Shown here: positions 43,844-54,197 of the stretch, one piece after another
Numbering within the stretch: the stretch's first letter is position 1
Layout: each line of letters starts with the position of its first letter
Assembly: GCF_009758015.1 (NCBI RefSeq)
Contig: NZ_WSEL01000009.1
Span: 744,001 to 808,000 of the forward strand
Length of the DNA stretch: 64,000 bases
Direction: 5' to 3'
Source of the DNA: Ramlibacter pinisoli
Lineage (GTDB): Bacteria; Pseudomonadota; Gammaproteobacteria; Burkholderiales; Burkholderiaceae_C
Position numbers and translations under genes: made by a program
Notes under the pieces: model-generated
Databases searched by the model: none
The model's input: the letters and a program-made list of their open reading frames with translations, nothing else
What the model was told of the DNA's origin: nothing

Positions 43844-45454
43844 TCAGAACCCCGCTGCCAGCCCGTCGCGGCGCGAATCCGACGCCGCCACGTAGCCTTC
43901 CACCTTGGGCTCGCCCGCGCGCCAGATGAACTGGCCGGCGCCGAAGTCCTGGTAGTTGTCGTTGATCACCTCGACGACGTGGCCGCGGGCCTGCAGTTCG
44001 CGCACGGTGTCCTGGTTCATCTGCTGCTCGACGTTGATCTCCAGCCCGCGGTTGAAGCGCCAGCGCGGCGCGTCGCAGGCCGCCTGCGGGCCCTGCTTGT
44101 AGTCGAGCATGCGCACCACCGTCTGAAGGTGGCCCTGCGGCTGCATGTTGCCGCCCATCACGCCGAACGACATCACCGGCTGGCCGTCCTGGGTGAGGAA
44201 AGCCGGGATGATGGTGTGGAACGGCCGCTTGCCCGGAGCCACGACGTTGGGGCCGGGGCGCAGCGAGAAGCCGTGGCCGCGGTTCTGCAGGCTGATGCCG
44301 AACGTGGGCTCGACGCAACCGGAGCCGAAGCCCATGTAGTTGCTCTGGATGAAGCTGACCATCATGCCGTTCTCGTCGGCGGCGGTGAGGTAGATGGTGC
44401 CGCCCTTGACCGGGTTGCCGGCGCGGAAGTCCTGGGCCTTCTTGCGGTCGATCAGCCTGGCGCGGCTGGCCAGGTAGCCGTCGTCCAGCAGCTGGGCCGG
44501 CGTGACCTGCATGCTCTCGAGCTCCGCGCAGTGCTCGTAGACGTCGGCGAACGCCAGCTTCATGGCCTCGATCTGCAGGTGCTGCGACTCGGGGCCGTCG
44601 ACCGGCAGGCTGGCCAGGTCGAACTGGTCGAGGATGCCCAGCGCGATCAGCGCCGCGATGCCTTGCCCGTTGGGCGGGATCTCGTGCAGCGTGTGGCCGC
44701 GGTAGTTCTTGGAAATGGGCGTGACCCACTCGGGCTTGAAGGCGGCGAAGTCCGCCGCCGTGATCGAGCCGCCGTTGTCGCGCGCGAAGCGCTCCACGGC
44801 CTGCGCGATCTCGCCGCCGTAGAAGGCCGCGCCCTTGGTCTCGGCGATGCGGCGCAGGCCCTTGGCGGCGGCCTGGAACTGGAACAGCTCGCCCACCCGC
44901 GGCGCCCGGCCGCGCGGCAGGAACGCCTGCGCGAAGCCCGGCTGCTGGCCGAGCTCGGGCACGGCGGCCTCCCATTTCTGCTGCACCACCACCGGCAGCA
45001 GGTAGCCGCGCTCGGCGATGTCGATGGCCGGCTCGAGCAGGTCGGCGAAGGGCAGCTTGCCAAAGCGCTCGGACAGCGCCATCCACGACGCCACCGCGCC
45101 GGGCACGGTGACCGAGTCGAAGCCGCGCTTGGGCGGGGTGGTGGCGCCGTCGCCGTGCTTGCGGCGGAAGTAGTCGGGCGTCCAGCTGGCGGGGGCCCGG
45201 CCCGAGGCATTGAGGCCGTGCAGTTCCTTGCCGTCCCACAGGATGGCGAAGGCGTCGCTGCCCAGGCCGTTGCTGACCGGCTCGCACACGGTCATGACGG
45301 CGGCCGCGGCGATGGCGGCATCGACCGCGTTGCCGCCCTTCCACAGGATGCGCAGGCCGGCCTGCGCGGCCAGCGGGTGCGAAGTCGAGACGACGTTGCG
45401 CGCGAAGACGGGGATGCGGGTGGTCGGATAGGGGTTGTGGAAGTCGAAATGCAT
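43844..45454 (-). CDS. Gamma-glutamyltransferase family protein
   Basis: A 536-residue Ntn-hydrolase of the gamma-glutamyltransferase family, normally cleaved into two subunits with a threonine nucleophile at the new N-terminus. That site is GGTIYLTAAD, with Thr353. Other features are NVVSTSHPLAAQAGLRIL, KGGNAVDAAIAAAAVMTV, PPNGQGIAAL, SVMGG-like MGGNMQPQGHLQ and the C-terminal APRWRF. It has no signal peptide, so it is probably cytoplasmic and may act as a gamma-glutamyl or acylase-type hydrolase rather than glutathione transpeptidase. It lies 49 bp after a Bug receptor in one operon. Confidence 0.92.
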   Translation of the reverse strand: MHFDFHNPYPTTRIPVFARNVVSTSHPLAAQAGLRILWKGGNAVDAAIAAAAVMTVCEPVSNGLGSDAFAILWDGKELHGLNASGRAPASWTPDYFRRKHGDGATTPPKRGFDSVTVPGAVASWMALSERFGKLPFADLLEPAIDIAERGYLLPVVVQQKWEAAVPELGQQPGFAQAFLPRGRAPRVGELFQFQAAAKGLRRIAETKGAAFYGGEIAQAVERFARDNGGSITAADFAAFKPEWVTPISKNYRGHTLHEIPPNGQGIAALIALGILDQFDLASLPVDGPESQHLQIEAMKLAFADVYEHCAELESMQVTPAQLLDDGYLASRARLIDRKKAQDFRAGNPVKGGTIYLTAADENGMMVSFIQSNYMGFGSGCVEPTFGISLQNRGHGFSLRPGPNVVAPGKRPFHTIIPAFLTQDGQPVMSFGVMGGNMQPQGHLQTVVRMLDYKQGPQAACDAPRWRFNRGLEINVEQQMNQDTVRELQARGHVVEVINDNYQDFGAGQFIWRAGEPKVEGYVAASDSRRDGLAAGF

Positions 45455-45503
45455 GGTGGAGTCCGTGAAGTGGCAGGCGCTGCGGCGCGATCCGGGATCC
45501 GGC

Positions 45504-46469
45504 TCAATCGGCCGTCAGCTTCCTCTCGACGATGAGCTTCTTCCACTTGGCGCGGTCGGCCGCGACCATCGTGGTGAACTGCTGGGGCGTGCCGCCCACG
45601 GGCTCGATGCCCAGGCGGGCCAGGCGGTCCTTCACGTCGGCATCCTGCAGTGCCTGGTTCAAGGCGGTGTTCAGGCGCGAGACCAGGTCGGCCGGCAGGG
45701 CCTTGGGGCCGTACAGGCCGAACCAGGTCATGGTCTCGTAGCCGGGCACCGCCTCGGCGATGGTGGGCAGTTCGGGGAACAGCGGCGAGCGCTTCAGGCT
45801 GCTGATGCCCAGCGCCTTCACGCGGCCGTCCTTGATGTGCGGCAGCGCGCTGGCCACCGAGTCGAACAGCACGTCGACCTTGCCGCTCACCAGGTCGGGC
45901 ATGGCCAGGGCCGTGCCGCGGTACGGGATGTGGACCAGGAAGGTGCCGGTCTGGGCCTTGAAGTACTCGGCGCTCAGGTGGACGATGGTGCCGTTGCCGC
46001 TGCTGGCGTAGTTGAGCTTGCCCGGATTCTTGCGGGCGTACTCCACCCATTCCTTGACGGTCTTGGCCGGCGCCGAGGTGGGCACCACCATGATGTTGGG
46101 CGCGTTGCCCACGTGCGCGATGGGCGTGAAATCGGCCACCGCGTCGTACGGCAGCCGGGCCGCGAAGCTGGGCCCGATGCTGTGCGTGCTGCTGGTGGCC
46201 AGCAGCAGCGTGTAGCCATCGGGCGGCGCCTTGGCCGCGATGTCGGAGCCGATCGAGCCGCCGGCGCCGGGCTTGTTGTCCACCACCACCGCCTGGCCGA
46301 GGCGCTCGCCCAGCTTCTGCGACACGGCGCGGGCGAAGATGTCGGTGGCGCCGCCGGCCGGGAACGGCACGACCAGGCGGATCGGCTTGGCGGGATAGCC
46401 GGGCTGGGCCCAGGCCGGCAGGGAGGCCGCGGCGGCGGCGGCCAGCAGGAGGTGGCGACGGGAGGTCAT
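45504..46469 (-). CDS. Bug/TctC family tripartite tricarboxylate transporter receptor
   Basis: A 321-residue periplasmic receptor. The signal [21 protein letters not shown] carries an RR pair; the mature start is [20 protein letters not shown]. Family segments [24 protein letters not shown] and [15 protein letters not shown] are present. It is the first gene of an operon with the gamma-glutamyltransferase-like enzyme and faces a LysR regulator across 84 bp. It may therefore bind a gamma-glutamyl or acyl-amino compound; this is inference. Confidence 0.92.
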   Translation of the reverse strand: MTSRRHLLLAAAAAASLPAWAQPGYPAKPIRLVVPFPAGGATDIFARAVSQKLGERLGQAVVVDNKPGAGGSIGSDIAAKAPPDGYTLLLATSSTHSIGPSFAARLPYDAVADFTPIAHVGNAPNIMVVPTSAPAKTVKEWVEYARKNPGKLNYASSGNGTIVHLSAEYFKAQTGTFLVHIPYRGTALAMPDLVSGKVDVLFDSVASALPHIKDGRVKALGISSLKRSPLFPELPTIAEAVPGYETMTWFGLYGPKALPADLVSRLNTALNQALQDADVKDRLARLGIEPVGGTPQQFTTMVAADRAKWKKLIVERKLTAD

Positions 46470-46474
46470 GGGGG

Positions 46475-46485
46475 TCGATTATCGA
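46475..46485. promoter_or_regulatory. Candidate LysR operator TCGAT-T-ATCGA
   Basis: A perfect 5-bp inverted repeat with one central base lies 6 bp upstream of the Bug receptor start, in the divergent region with the LysR gene. The rest of this 84-bp region is AT-rich and has TTCG and CGAA half sites (46512-46530) plus AAAGCTTTT. Binding is inferred from position. Confidence 0.35.
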
Positions 46486-46553
46486 GACCCGCACACCCAA
46501 GCAAAAGCCAATTCGTCTTTACCGATGCGAAAGCTTTTCTTTAGGATGGCGGG

Positions 46554-47429
46554 ATGAGCAGCATCCGCCTCCTGCGCACCTTCCTGGCCGTCGCCGCCGA
46601 GGGCTCGTTCGCCGCCGCCGCGCCCCGGGTGGCGCTCACCCAGGCCGCCGTCGGCCAGCAGATGCGGTCCCTCGAAGCCGAGCTGCGCCGGCCCCTGTTC
46701 GAACGCCAGGGCAAGGCCGTCGGGCTGAGCGAGGGCGGCCGGGCGCTGCTGCCGCGGGTGCACCAGCTGGTGCAGCTCTACGACCAGCTGCTGCTGAGCG
46801 CGCCGGCCCCCGAACCGATGGCCGGCACCGTGCACCTGGGCGCCATCGTGTCGGCGCTGCGGCCGCTGATCGAATCGACCCTGGCACTCAAGGCGCGCCA
46901 CGCGGCGCTCGAACTGCACGTCAGCGCGGCCAAGTCGGCCGACCTGGTGCAGCGGGTGGCCGCCGGCGAGCTCGACGCCGCGGTCGCCGTGCGCGACAGC
47001 ACTGCCAACCAGCCGGCGCTGGCCTGGACACCGCTGTACGAGGAAGCCATGGTGCTGCTGGTGCCGGCCACGCTGGCGCCGGCGCCGCCGCGCACCTTGC
47101 TGCAGAAGCAGCCCTTCATCCGCTTCGACCGCTCCGAGCAGACCGGCCAGCAGGTCGAACGCCTGCTGCGCAAGCTGCGCGTGCGGCCGCAGGAATTCCT
47201 CGAGCTCAACGCGCTCGAGGGCATCGTGGAACTGGTGCGCTCGGGCCTGGGCATCGCCCTGGTGCCGCTGCTGCAGGAAGCCCGCTGGCAGGCCGACGCC
47301 CGCCTGCGGGTGGTGGAGGTGCCACGCGCCGACGCCCGCCAGGTGGCACTGGTGCGCCGGCGCGAGGGTGGCAACGCCGCCGCCATCGCGGCCGTGGCGC
47401 GCGAGTTCAAGGCCCGGCTCGCGGCCTGA
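46554..47429 (+). CDS. LysR family transcriptional regulator
   Basis: A 291-residue LysR regulator with the HTH at the N-terminus (MSSIRLLRTFLAVAAEGSF, ALTQAAVGQQM) and a type 2 periplasmic-binding effector domain (LLVPATLAPAPP, LVRSGLGIALVPL). ATG 46554 has an AGGATG site. It is divergent from the Bug receptor and gamma-glutamyltransferase operon, its probable target. Its end is 18 bp from the convergent SMP-30 gene. The effector is unknown. Confidence 0.93.
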   Translation: MSSIRLLRTFLAVAAEGSFAAAAPRVALTQAAVGQQMRSLEAELRRPLFERQGKAVGLSEGGRALLPRVHQLVQLYDQLLLSAPAPEPMAGTVHLGAIVSALRPLIESTLALKARHAALELHVSAAKSADLVQRVAAGELDAAVAVRDSTANQPALAWTPLYEEAMVLLVPATLAPAPPRTLLQKQPFIRFDRSEQTGQQVERLLRKLRVRPQEFLELNALEGIVELVRSGLGIALVPLLQEARWQADARLRVVEVPRADARQVALVRRREGGNAAAIAAVAREFKARLAA

Positions 47430-47447
47430 TCCCGCGCGGCCGCCCGC

Positions 47448-48560
47448 TCAGGTGGCGCCGTGGCTCTCCACGTACAGCGCGTAGAGCGAGTGGCAGCTGG
47501 CCATGTACAGCCGGTTGTTCTTCGGGCCGCCGAAGGCGAGGTTGGCGCAGCGCTCGGGCAGGCGGATGTGCGCCAGCGGCTTGCCCTGCGGGTTGAACAC
47601 CATCACGCCGTCGAGGTCCTCGGACTTGCCGCGCAGCTGGAACACCTTGCGGCCGCCCAGGTCGCTGGGCTCCGCGGCCAGTGCGCCGTTGCTGCCCCAG
47701 CCGCACCACAGGTTGCCGTCGCGGTCGACCCGGAAGCCGTCCAGCGCGCCCTGGTCGGCGGCGTCGACTACCTTGGTCTTGTTCGACAGCGAGACGCCGT
47801 CGGCACCCACGTCCCAGCTCCAGATGCTGCGGTTGGGCGTGCCGCGCCACTCGACCACGTAGAGCTTCTTCTCGTCGGGCGAGAAGGCCAGCCCGTTCGG
47901 GTTGAGCAGGTCGGTGACGACGGCGCTGATCTTCCCGTCGGGCGCGATCCGGTAGACGTTGGTGGTCGCCTGCTCGGGCTTCGCGCGCGCGCCCTCCCAC
48001 TCGCCGTTGATGCCGAAGACCGGGTCGGTAAACCAGATGCTGTCGTCGGACTTCACCACGATGTCGTTGGGCGCGTTCAGCCGCTTGCCCTCGAAGCCGT
48101 CGGCCAGCACGGTGATCCGGCCATCCCTCTCGGTGCGGGTGATGCGCCGGGTGACCGAGTGCTCGCAGGTCACCAGCCGGCCCTGCCGGTCGCGCGTGTT
48201 GCCGTTGGCGTAGTTGGCGTTCGCGCGGAAGACGGTGAAGGCGCCCGTCTTCTCGTCGAACTTCATGATGCGGTTGTTCGGGATGTCGCTCACCAGCACG
48301 TAGCCCGGCTCGCCCGGTGCACCGGGAAAGTACACCGGCCCCTCGGCCCAGCGCATGCCGGTGGCCACCTGCTCCACCGTGCTGCTGTAGATGCGGTACT
48401 TCGCGAAGCCGGGGTCCAGGATCTGCACCGCCGGGTCGGGGTAGCGCTGGTTGGGCGTGAACGGAAACGCCTGGGCCAGGACGCCGCCGCCCACCAGCCC
48501 CATGCCGGTGGCGGCGACGCTGCGCAGCAGCGTGCGGCGCGAGGGTTGCGCGATCTTCAT
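47448..48560 (-). CDS. SMP-30/gluconolactonase family protein, Tat-exported
   Basis: A 370-residue six-bladed beta-propeller lactonase. Its N-terminus has SRRTLLRS (Arg8-Arg9) and a hydrophobic stretch ending VLAQA, a Tat signal. Metal-site features include WAEGPVYFPG (Glu), LNAPNDIVVKSDDSIWFTD (Asn, Asp) and LNPNGLAFSPDEK. It would hydrolyse a sugar lactone in the periplasm. GAGGAGA precedes ATG 48560. It follows the semialdehyde dehydrogenase by 89 bp at the end of the aldarate cluster, which suggests it opens an aldarolactone. That link is inference. Confidence 0.9.
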   Translation of the reverse strand: MKIAQPSRRTLLRSVAATGMGLVGGGVLAQAFPFTPNQRYPDPAVQILDPGFAKYRIYSSTVEQVATGMRWAEGPVYFPGAPGEPGYVLVSDIPNNRIMKFDEKTGAFTVFRANANYANGNTRDRQGRLVTCEHSVTRRITRTERDGRITVLADGFEGKRLNAPNDIVVKSDDSIWFTDPVFGINGEWEGARAKPEQATTNVYRIAPDGKISAVVTDLLNPNGLAFSPDEKKLYVVEWRGTPNRSIWSWDVGADGVSLSNKTKVVDAADQGALDGFRVDRDGNLWCGWGSNGALAAEPSDLGGRKVFQLRGKSEDLDGVMVFNPQGKPLAHIRLPERCANLAFGGPKNNRLYMASCHSLYALYVESHGAT

Positions 48561-48649
48561 CTTGTTGTCTCCTCGGATCTCGCGGCGGCCGGCCGCACGG
48601 GGGGCCGGCCGGCCCCGGGGACCTTCGGTTCGCTACACCCCCGCGACGC

Positions 48650-50089
48650 TCAAGCCTGGGTGTAGGCCGTCTTCACCGTCGTGTAGAACTCCGCCGCGTA
48701 GCGACCCTGCTCGCGCGGCCCGTAGCTCGATCCCTTGCGGCCGCCGAACGGCACGTGGTAGTCGACGCCGGCGGTCGGCAGGTTGACCATCACCATGCCG
48801 GCCTGCGAGTGGCGCTTGAAGTGCGTGGCGTGCTTGAGCGAGGTGGTGGCGATGCCCGCCGACAGGCCGAACTCGGTGTCGTTGGCCATGGCCAGCGCCT
48901 CGTCGTAGTCCTTGACCCGCAGCACGCTGACCACCGGGCCGAAGATCTCCTCGCGGTTGATGCGCATCGACGCCGTGGTCTCGGTGAACAGCGCCGGCTT
49001 CATGTACCAGCCGGGAGCGCCGTCGGCGTTCTTGGCCACCGCCTCGCCGCCTGCCACCAGCCGGGCGCCCTCGCCCTTGCCGATGCCGATGTAGTCGAGG
49101 TCCTGCGCGAGCTGCTTCTCGTCGACCACCGGGCCGATGTCGGTGCCGGCCTTGCGGGCGTCGTCGACCTTGAGCGACTTCATGCGCTCGGCCATGGCCA
49201 TGACGAAGCGGTCGTGGATGCCCTCGGTGACGATCAGCCGCGACGAGGCGGTGCAGCGCTGGCCGGTGGAGAAGAAGCCGCTGTTGACGGCCGCCGCGAC
49301 GGCGACGTCCAGGTCGGCATCGTCCAGGACGACCATCGGGTTCTTGCCACCCATCTCGAGCTGGAACTTGGCCATGCGCGCCACGCAGGCGCTGGCGATG
49401 CGGCGGCCGGTGGCCACCGAGCCGGTGAAGCTGATCGCGTCGACCCGCTTGTCCTCCAGCAGGACCTGGCCCACCTCGGAGCCGCGGCCCATCACCAGGT
49501 TCAGCACGCCGGCCGGCAGGCCCGCCTTCTGCAGGATCTCGGCCAGGGCCCAGGCGCTGCCCGGCACCAGGTCGGCCGGCTTGAGCACCACGGCGTTGCC
49601 GTAGGCCAGCGCGGGGGCCAGCTTCCAGGCCGGGATCGCGATCGGGAAGTTCCAGGGCGTGATCAGGCCGACCACGCCGACCGGCTCGCGCGTGACCTCC
49701 ACGCCGATGCCGGGCCGCACCGAGGGCACCAGGTCGCCGTTGGTGCGCAGCGCCTCGCCGGCGAAGAACTTGAAGATGTTGCCGGCCCGCACCACCTCGC
49801 CCACCGCCTCGGGCAGCACCTTGCCCTCCTCGCGCGCGAGCAGGTCGCCCAGTTCGGCGCGGCGCGCCAGGATCTCGGTGCCGGCGGCGTCGAGGATGTC
49901 GAAGCGCTGCTGCGGCGTCGACAGGCCCCAGGCCTTCTGCGCCTTCACGGCTGCCGCGATGGCGGTGCGCGCCTGCTCGGCGTCGGCCTGCGCGTACTCG
50001 CCGACCACGTCGCGGGTGTCCGAGGGGTTGATGTTGCGGCTGGTGCGGGCGCCCTGCACCCATTCGCCGCCGATGAGGTTCTTGAACAT
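48650..50089 (-). CDS. 2,5-dioxovalerate (2-oxoglutarate semialdehyde) dehydrogenase
   Basis: A 479-residue aldehyde dehydrogenase. It has the ALDH signatures TPWNFPIAIPAWK, FTGSVATGR, LEMGGKNP (Glu245) and STGQRCTA (catalytic Cys279). In this genomic setting it is the last step of oxidative aldarate breakdown: 2-oxoglutarate semialdehyde to 2-oxoglutarate with NAD(P)+. The specificity rests on its neighbours, glucarate, galactarate and deoxyglucarate dehydratases. AAGGAG precedes ATG 50089. A REP-like repeat separates it from glucarate dehydratase. Confidence 0.92.
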   Translation of the reverse strand: MFKNLIGGEWVQGARTSRNINPSDTRDVVGEYAQADAEQARTAIAAAVKAQKAWGLSTPQQRFDILDAAGTEILARRAELGDLLAREEGKVLPEAVGEVVRAGNIFKFFAGEALRTNGDLVPSVRPGIGVEVTREPVGVVGLITPWNFPIAIPAWKLAPALAYGNAVVLKPADLVPGSAWALAEILQKAGLPAGVLNLVMGRGSEVGQVLLEDKRVDAISFTGSVATGRRIASACVARMAKFQLEMGGKNPMVVLDDADLDVAVAAAVNSGFFSTGQRCTASSRLIVTEGIHDRFVMAMAERMKSLKVDDARKAGTDIGPVVDEKQLAQDLDYIGIGKGEGARLVAGGEAVAKNADGAPGWYMKPALFTETTASMRINREEIFGPVVSVLRVKDYDEALAMANDTEFGLSAGIATTSLKHATHFKRHSQAGMVMVNLPTAGVDYHVPFGGRKGSSYGPREQGRYAAEFYTTVKTAYTQA

Positions 50090-50129
50090 TCGGTTCTCCT
50101 TCGTGTGTCGGGGCGAGTGCCCGGTGTTT

Positions 50130-50255
50130 CGTCATGCCGGGCTCGACCCGGCATCCATCTCCTGTCCGTCATACCGCCGCGACCGATCCACTGTTCGCGC
50201 GCCAGGCCCATCCACCTTCCGGCGATGGATTGCGGGTCAAGCCCGCAATGACGGG
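50130..50255. repeat. REP-like intergenic repeat with two hairpins
   Basis: The element starts CGTCATGCCGGG and ends CCCGCAATGACGGG, with imperfect terminal inversion. It contains two perfect hairpins: ATGCCGGG-CTCGA-CCCGGCAT (50134-50154) and ATTGCGGG-TCAAG-CCCGCAAT (50229-50249), each next to a GATGGAT/ATCCATC motif. A second, more decayed copy lies at 60685-60770. It fills the gap between the dehydrogenase start and the glucarate dehydratase stop. Confidence 0.8.
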
Positions 50256-50262
50256 GTTCCGT

Positions 50263-51588
50263 TCAGCGCACCATGCAGGGCCGCTTCGGGTCGAACTTCC
50301 AGTTCGGCACCAGGAACTGCATCGCGATCGCGTCGTCGCGCGCGCCCAGGCCGTGTTGCTGGTACAGCGCGTTCGCCTTCTCCACCTCGGCCATGTCGAG
50401 CTCGATGCCCAGGCCCGGCTTCTTCGGCACCTGGACGTAGCCGCCCTCGATGCGCAGCGGCTCCTTCGTCAGGCGCTGGCCGTCCTGCCAGATCCAGTGG
50501 GTGTCGATCGCTGTCACCTTGCCCGGCGCGGCGGCGCCGACGTGGGTGAACATCGCCAGCGAGACGTCGAAATGGTTGTTGGAGTGCGAACCCCAGGTCA
50601 GGCCCCAGTCACGGCAGGTCTGCGCTACGCGCACCGAGCCGGCCATGGTCCAGAAGTGCGGGTCGGCCAGCGGGATGTCGACCGACTGCAGGGCGAGCGA
50701 GTGCGCCATCTGGCGCCAGTCGGTCGCCACCATGTTGGTGGCGGTGGGCAGGCCGGTGGCGCGGCGGAACTCGGCCATGACCTCGCGCCCGGAGAAGCCC
50801 TCCTCGGCACCGCACGGGTCCTCGGCATAGGCGACGACGCCCTGCATCCTGCGGCCCAGGCGGATCGCGTCCTTCAGCAGCCAGCCGCCGTTGGGGTCCA
50901 GCGTGACGCGGGCCTGCGGGAAGCGCTCGTGCAGCGCCGTCACGGCCTCCACTTCGGCGTCGCCGCTGAGCACGCCGCCCTTGAGCTTGAAGTCCTGGAA
51001 GCCGTAGCGCTTGTGCGCCGCCTCGGCCAGCCGGACCACGGCCTCGGGCGTCATCGCCTCCTCGTGCCGCAGGCGCAGCCAGTCGTCCTGCGCGTCGGGC
51101 TCGCTGGCGTACGGCAGGTTGGTCTTCCTGCGGTCGCCCACGTAGAACAGGTAGCCGAGCATCTGCACGGCATCACGCTGCTGGCCTTCGCCCAGCAGCG
51201 CCGCCACCGGCACGCCCAGGTGCTGGCCCTGCAAGTCGAGCAGCGCCGATTCCACCGCCGTCACGGCGTGGATGGTGGTGCGCAGGTCGAAGGTCTGCTG
51301 GCCGCGGCCGCCGGCGTCGCGGTCGGCGAACCGCGTGCGCATGGCGTTGAGGATGGCCTGCAGGTTGCCGATGCCCTGGCCTTCGACCAGGGCCCGCGCG
51401 TCCTCCAGCGTCTGGCGGATCTTCTCGCCGCCCGGCACCTCGCCCAGGCCAGTGTGGCCGGCGCTGTCGGTGACGATGACGATGTTGCGGGTGAAGAACG
51501 GCGCATGCGCGCCCGAGAGGTTGAGCAGCATGCCGTCGCGGCCGGCGACCGGCACGACGCGCATCTGCTTGACGGTGGGAGAGGACAT
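50263..51588 (-). CDS. gudD: Glucarate dehydratase
   Basis: A 441-residue enolase-superfamily enzyme that converts D-glucarate to 5-dehydro-4-deoxy-D-glucarate. It opens [20 protein letters not shown] and has [12 protein letters not shown], the KLKGGV lysine pair, LDPNGGW (metal Asp), [22 protein letters not shown] (metal Asn), [13 protein letters not shown] (catalytic His) and a C-terminus ending [11 protein letters not shown], all typical of GudD. The length matches the family. ATG 51588 was chosen; the frame extends far upstream as antisense. Its ribosome site is weak, 14 bp after the galactarate dehydratase stop, so coupling is likely. Confidence 0.95.
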   Translation of the reverse strand: MSSPTVKQMRVVPVAGRDGMLLNLSGAHAPFFTRNIVIVTDSAGHTGLGEVPGGEKIRQTLEDARALVEGQGIGNLQAILNAMRTRFADRDAGGRGQQTFDLRTTIHAVTAVESALLDLQGQHLGVPVAALLGEGQQRDAVQMLGYLFYVGDRRKTNLPYASEPDAQDDWLRLRHEEAMTPEAVVRLAEAAHKRYGFQDFKLKGGVLSGDAEVEAVTALHERFPQARVTLDPNGGWLLKDAIRLGRRMQGVVAYAEDPCGAEEGFSGREVMAEFRRATGLPTATNMVATDWRQMAHSLALQSVDIPLADPHFWTMAGSVRVAQTCRDWGLTWGSHSNNHFDVSLAMFTHVGAAAPGKVTAIDTHWIWQDGQRLTKEPLRIEGGYVQVPKKPGLGIELDMAEVEKANALYQQHGLGARDDAIAMQFLVPNWKFDPKRPCMVR

Positions 51589-51602
51589 GGAGGGCAAGGG
51601 GG

Positions 51603-53171
51603 TCAGGTCACGGGTGCGGGGTTGAACAGCACGAGCTGGTTGCGCAGCTTCCACTGCTCGGCCCACGTCTTCTTGCGGCCGCTGGCCACGTCGAGCATCA
51701 GGCGGAACATCTCCCAGCCCACGTCCTCGACGGTGGCGTCGCCGTCGGCGATGCGGCCGGCGTTGATGTCCATCAGGTCGTGCCAGCGGGTCGCCAGGTC
51801 GGTGCGGGTGGCCACCTTGATCACCGGCACTTCGGCCAGGCCATAGGGGGTCCCGCGGCCGGTGGTGAACACGTGCAGGTTCATGCCGGCGGCCAGCTGC
51901 AGCGTGCCGCAGATGAAGTCGCTGGCCGGCGTGGCGGCGTAGAACAGGCCCTTGTGCGGCAGCTTCTCGCCCGGGGCGAGCACGCCGGAGATGGTGGACG
52001 TGCCCGACTTGATGATCGAGCCCATCGCCTTCTCGACGATGTTCGACAGCCCGCCGGCTTTGTTGCCGGGGGTGGTGTTGGCGCTGCGGTCGACGCTGCC
52101 GCGCTGCAGGTAGGCGTCGTACCAGGCCATCTCGCGCACGATCGCCTGCGCCACTTCGGGCGTGGCGGCGCGCGCAGTGAGCTGCGCGACACCGTCGCGC
52201 ACCTCGGTGGTCTCGGAAAACATCACGGTGGCGCCGGCGCGCACCAGCAGGTCGGTGCAGAACCCCACCGCGGGGTTGGCGGTGACACCCGAGAAGGCAT
52301 CGCTGCCGCCGCACTGCACGCCCACCACCAGCTCGCTGGCCGGCACGGTCTCGCGGCGGCGCGCGTCCAGGCGCTTCAGGTGCACCTCGGCCTGGCGCAG
52401 GATGGAGTCGACCATCGACATGAAGCCGACGTGCGCGTTGTCCTGCAGGCAGACCACGTCCAGGCCGGCCTGCGCCTGGTCGGCGCGCTGGTCGACCACG
52501 GGGATGGTGCCGGGAGGCAGCAGGCGCTCGGGCTGCAGCTTCTCGCACCCCAGGCTGACCACCATCACCTCGCCGCCGAAGTTCGGGTTGAGGCTGATGT
52601 TGCGCAGGGTGCGGATCGGGATCTTGGCGTCGGGCGCGTCGATCGCCACGCCGCAGCCGTAGCCGTGCTCCAGCCCCACCACGTCGTCGACGTTGGGATA
52701 GCGCGGCAGCAGTTCCTTCTTGATGCGGTCGACAGCGAACTCGGTGACGCCGGCGACGCACTGCACGGTCTGCGTGATCGCCAGGATGTTGCGCGTGCCC
52801 ACCGTGCCGTCGGCGTTGCGGTAGCCCTCGAACGTGTAGCCCTCGATCGGCTCCTGGGCCGCCCGGCGCGCGGTGGCCATCGGCAGGTCGTCGAGGCCGC
52901 GCGCCCCCGGCATCTTCAGCAGGCGCTCGTGCACCCAGCTGCCGGCCGGGATGGCGGCCATCGCGTGGCCGATCACCACGTCGTAGCGGCGGATCGGGCC
53001 GCCGGCCGGGATGTCGGCCAGCGAGACCTTGTGGCCCTGCGGCACGCGGTCGCGCAGCGTGGGGCCGTCGGGAATCTCGGTCCCGGGGTCCAGGCCGCCA
53101 TCGTTGGCCACGATGGCGACGTTGTCCGCGGCGTGCATGCGGATCAGGCGTGGGCGGGTGTCCTGGGGCAC
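51603..53171 (-). CDS. garD: Galactarate dehydratase
   Basis: A 522-residue UxaA/GarD family dehydratase that converts galactarate (mucate) to 5-dehydro-4-deoxyglucarate, the same product as glucarate dehydratase. The N-terminal SAF-type domain ([13 protein letters not shown]) is followed by the large domain: [55 protein letters not shown] and [16 protein letters not shown] with metal-binding His/Cys. The start is GTG 53171 with AAGGAC upstream. It lies 11 bp after the Bug receptor and 14 bp before glucarate dehydratase in one operon. Confidence 0.94.
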   Translation of the reverse strand: MPQDTRPRLIRMHAADNVAIVANDGGLDPGTEIPDGPTLRDRVPQGHKVSLADIPAGGPIRRYDVVIGHAMAAIPAGSWVHERLLKMPGARGLDDLPMATARRAAQEPIEGYTFEGYRNADGTVGTRNILAITQTVQCVAGVTEFAVDRIKKELLPRYPNVDDVVGLEHGYGCGVAIDAPDAKIPIRTLRNISLNPNFGGEVMVVSLGCEKLQPERLLPPGTIPVVDQRADQAQAGLDVVCLQDNAHVGFMSMVDSILRQAEVHLKRLDARRRETVPASELVVGVQCGGSDAFSGVTANPAVGFCTDLLVRAGATVMFSETTEVRDGVAQLTARAATPEVAQAIVREMAWYDAYLQRGSVDRSANTTPGNKAGGLSNIVEKAMGSIIKSGTSTISGVLAPGEKLPHKGLFYAATPASDFICGTLQLAAGMNLHVFTTGRGTPYGLAEVPVIKVATRTDLATRWHDLMDINAGRIADGDATVEDVGWEMFRLMLDVASGRKKTWAEQWKLRNQLVLFNPAPVT

Positions 53172-53182
53172 CGTGCGTCCTT

Positions 53183-54145
53183 TCAGTCGGCCGTGATCTT
53201 GCGCTGCTCGATCAGCGTCTTCCAGCGGCCGTACTCCGTGGCCTGCTGCTTGGCGAACTGCTCGGGGGTGTTGACCACCACCTCGAAGCCCTGCGCCAGC
53301 AGCTTGTCCTTGACGTCCGGCTCGTTGAGGGACGCGGCGATGGCGTCACGCAGCTTGGTCTTGATGTCGGCCGGCAGCCCCTTGGGCGCCGCGACCGCCT
53401 GCCACGACTGCACTTCGGCGCCCCGGACACCCTGCTCCTGCAGCGTCGGCACGTCCGGCAGCAGCGGCGAGCGGCGCTCGGAGGAGATGCCCAGCGCGCG
53501 CACCTTGCCGCCCTTGATGTGCTGGATGATGCTGTTGATGTTGACGAAGGCCGCATCCACCTGGCCGCCCAGCAGGTCGTTGATGGCCGGGCCGCCACCC
53601 TTGTACGGGACGTGCAGGCCCTCGGTGCCCGACTGCTGCCAGAACAGCTCGGCCGACAGGTGGTCCGACGAGCCGTTGCCCGACGACGCGAAGCTCACCT
53701 TGCCCGGGGTCTTCTTCAGGTTGGCCAGCAGTTCGGCCACGGTGCGCGAGGGCGACGAGGTGGGCACGACCAGCACGTTGGGCGCCTGCACCGCGATGGT
53801 GACGGGCTCGAAGTCCTTCAGGGCGTCGTACTGCACGCCCTTGATCAGGTGCGGCGCGATGACGAACGGGCCGAGCGAGGACACGAACAGCGTGTAGCCG
53901 TCGGCGGGCGCGCGCTTGACGAACGCCGCACCGATGGTGCCGGTGGCGCCCGGCTTGTTGTCGATGATCCAGGTGCCGCCCAGCTTCTCAGGCAGCTTCT
54001 GGGCCAGCACGCGGGCGATGGCGTCGGTGGAGCCGCCCGGGGGGAACGGCACCACCAGCGTGACGGGCTTGTCGGCCGGCCAGGCTGCGAAGGCGCTGGT
54101 GACCGCCGACAGCGCCAGGGCGGCGCCGAGCAGGATCTTTCTCAT
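53183..54145 (-). CDS. Bug/TctC family tripartite tricarboxylate transporter receptor (aldarate cluster)
   Basis: A 320-residue periplasmic receptor. The signal peptide covers about residues 1-21 ([12 protein letters not shown]), and the mature part starts [42 protein letters not shown] and [15 protein letters not shown] are family segments. GGAGA precedes ATG 54145. It sits inside the aldarate operon between the deoxyglucarate dehydratase and galactarate dehydratase genes, so glucarate, galactarate or a lactone is its likely ligand. No permease gene is linked. Confidence 0.93.
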   Translation of the reverse strand: MRKILLGAALALSAVTSAFAAWPADKPVTLVVPFPPGGSTDAIARVLAQKLPEKLGGTWIIDNKPGATGTIGAAFVKRAPADGYTLFVSSLGPFVIAPHLIKGVQYDALKDFEPVTIAVQAPNVLVVPTSSPSRTVAELLANLKKTPGKVSFASSGNGSSDHLSAELFWQQSGTEGLHVPYKGGGPAINDLLGGQVDAAFVNINSIIQHIKGGKVRALGISSERRSPLLPDVPTLQEQGVRGAEVQSWQAVAAPKGLPADIKTKLRDAIAASLNEPDVKDKLLAQGFEVVVNTPEQFAKQQATEYGRWKTLIEQRKITAD

Positions 54146-54197
54146 GGATGTCTCCGGTACTTCTGGAACAACGCGGGGCAGGACGCCACCCTACCCC

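Noticed and set aside
51589..52761. Minus-strand extension upstream of gudD
   Set aside because: It overlaps garD in another frame, and the family start matches ATG 51588.
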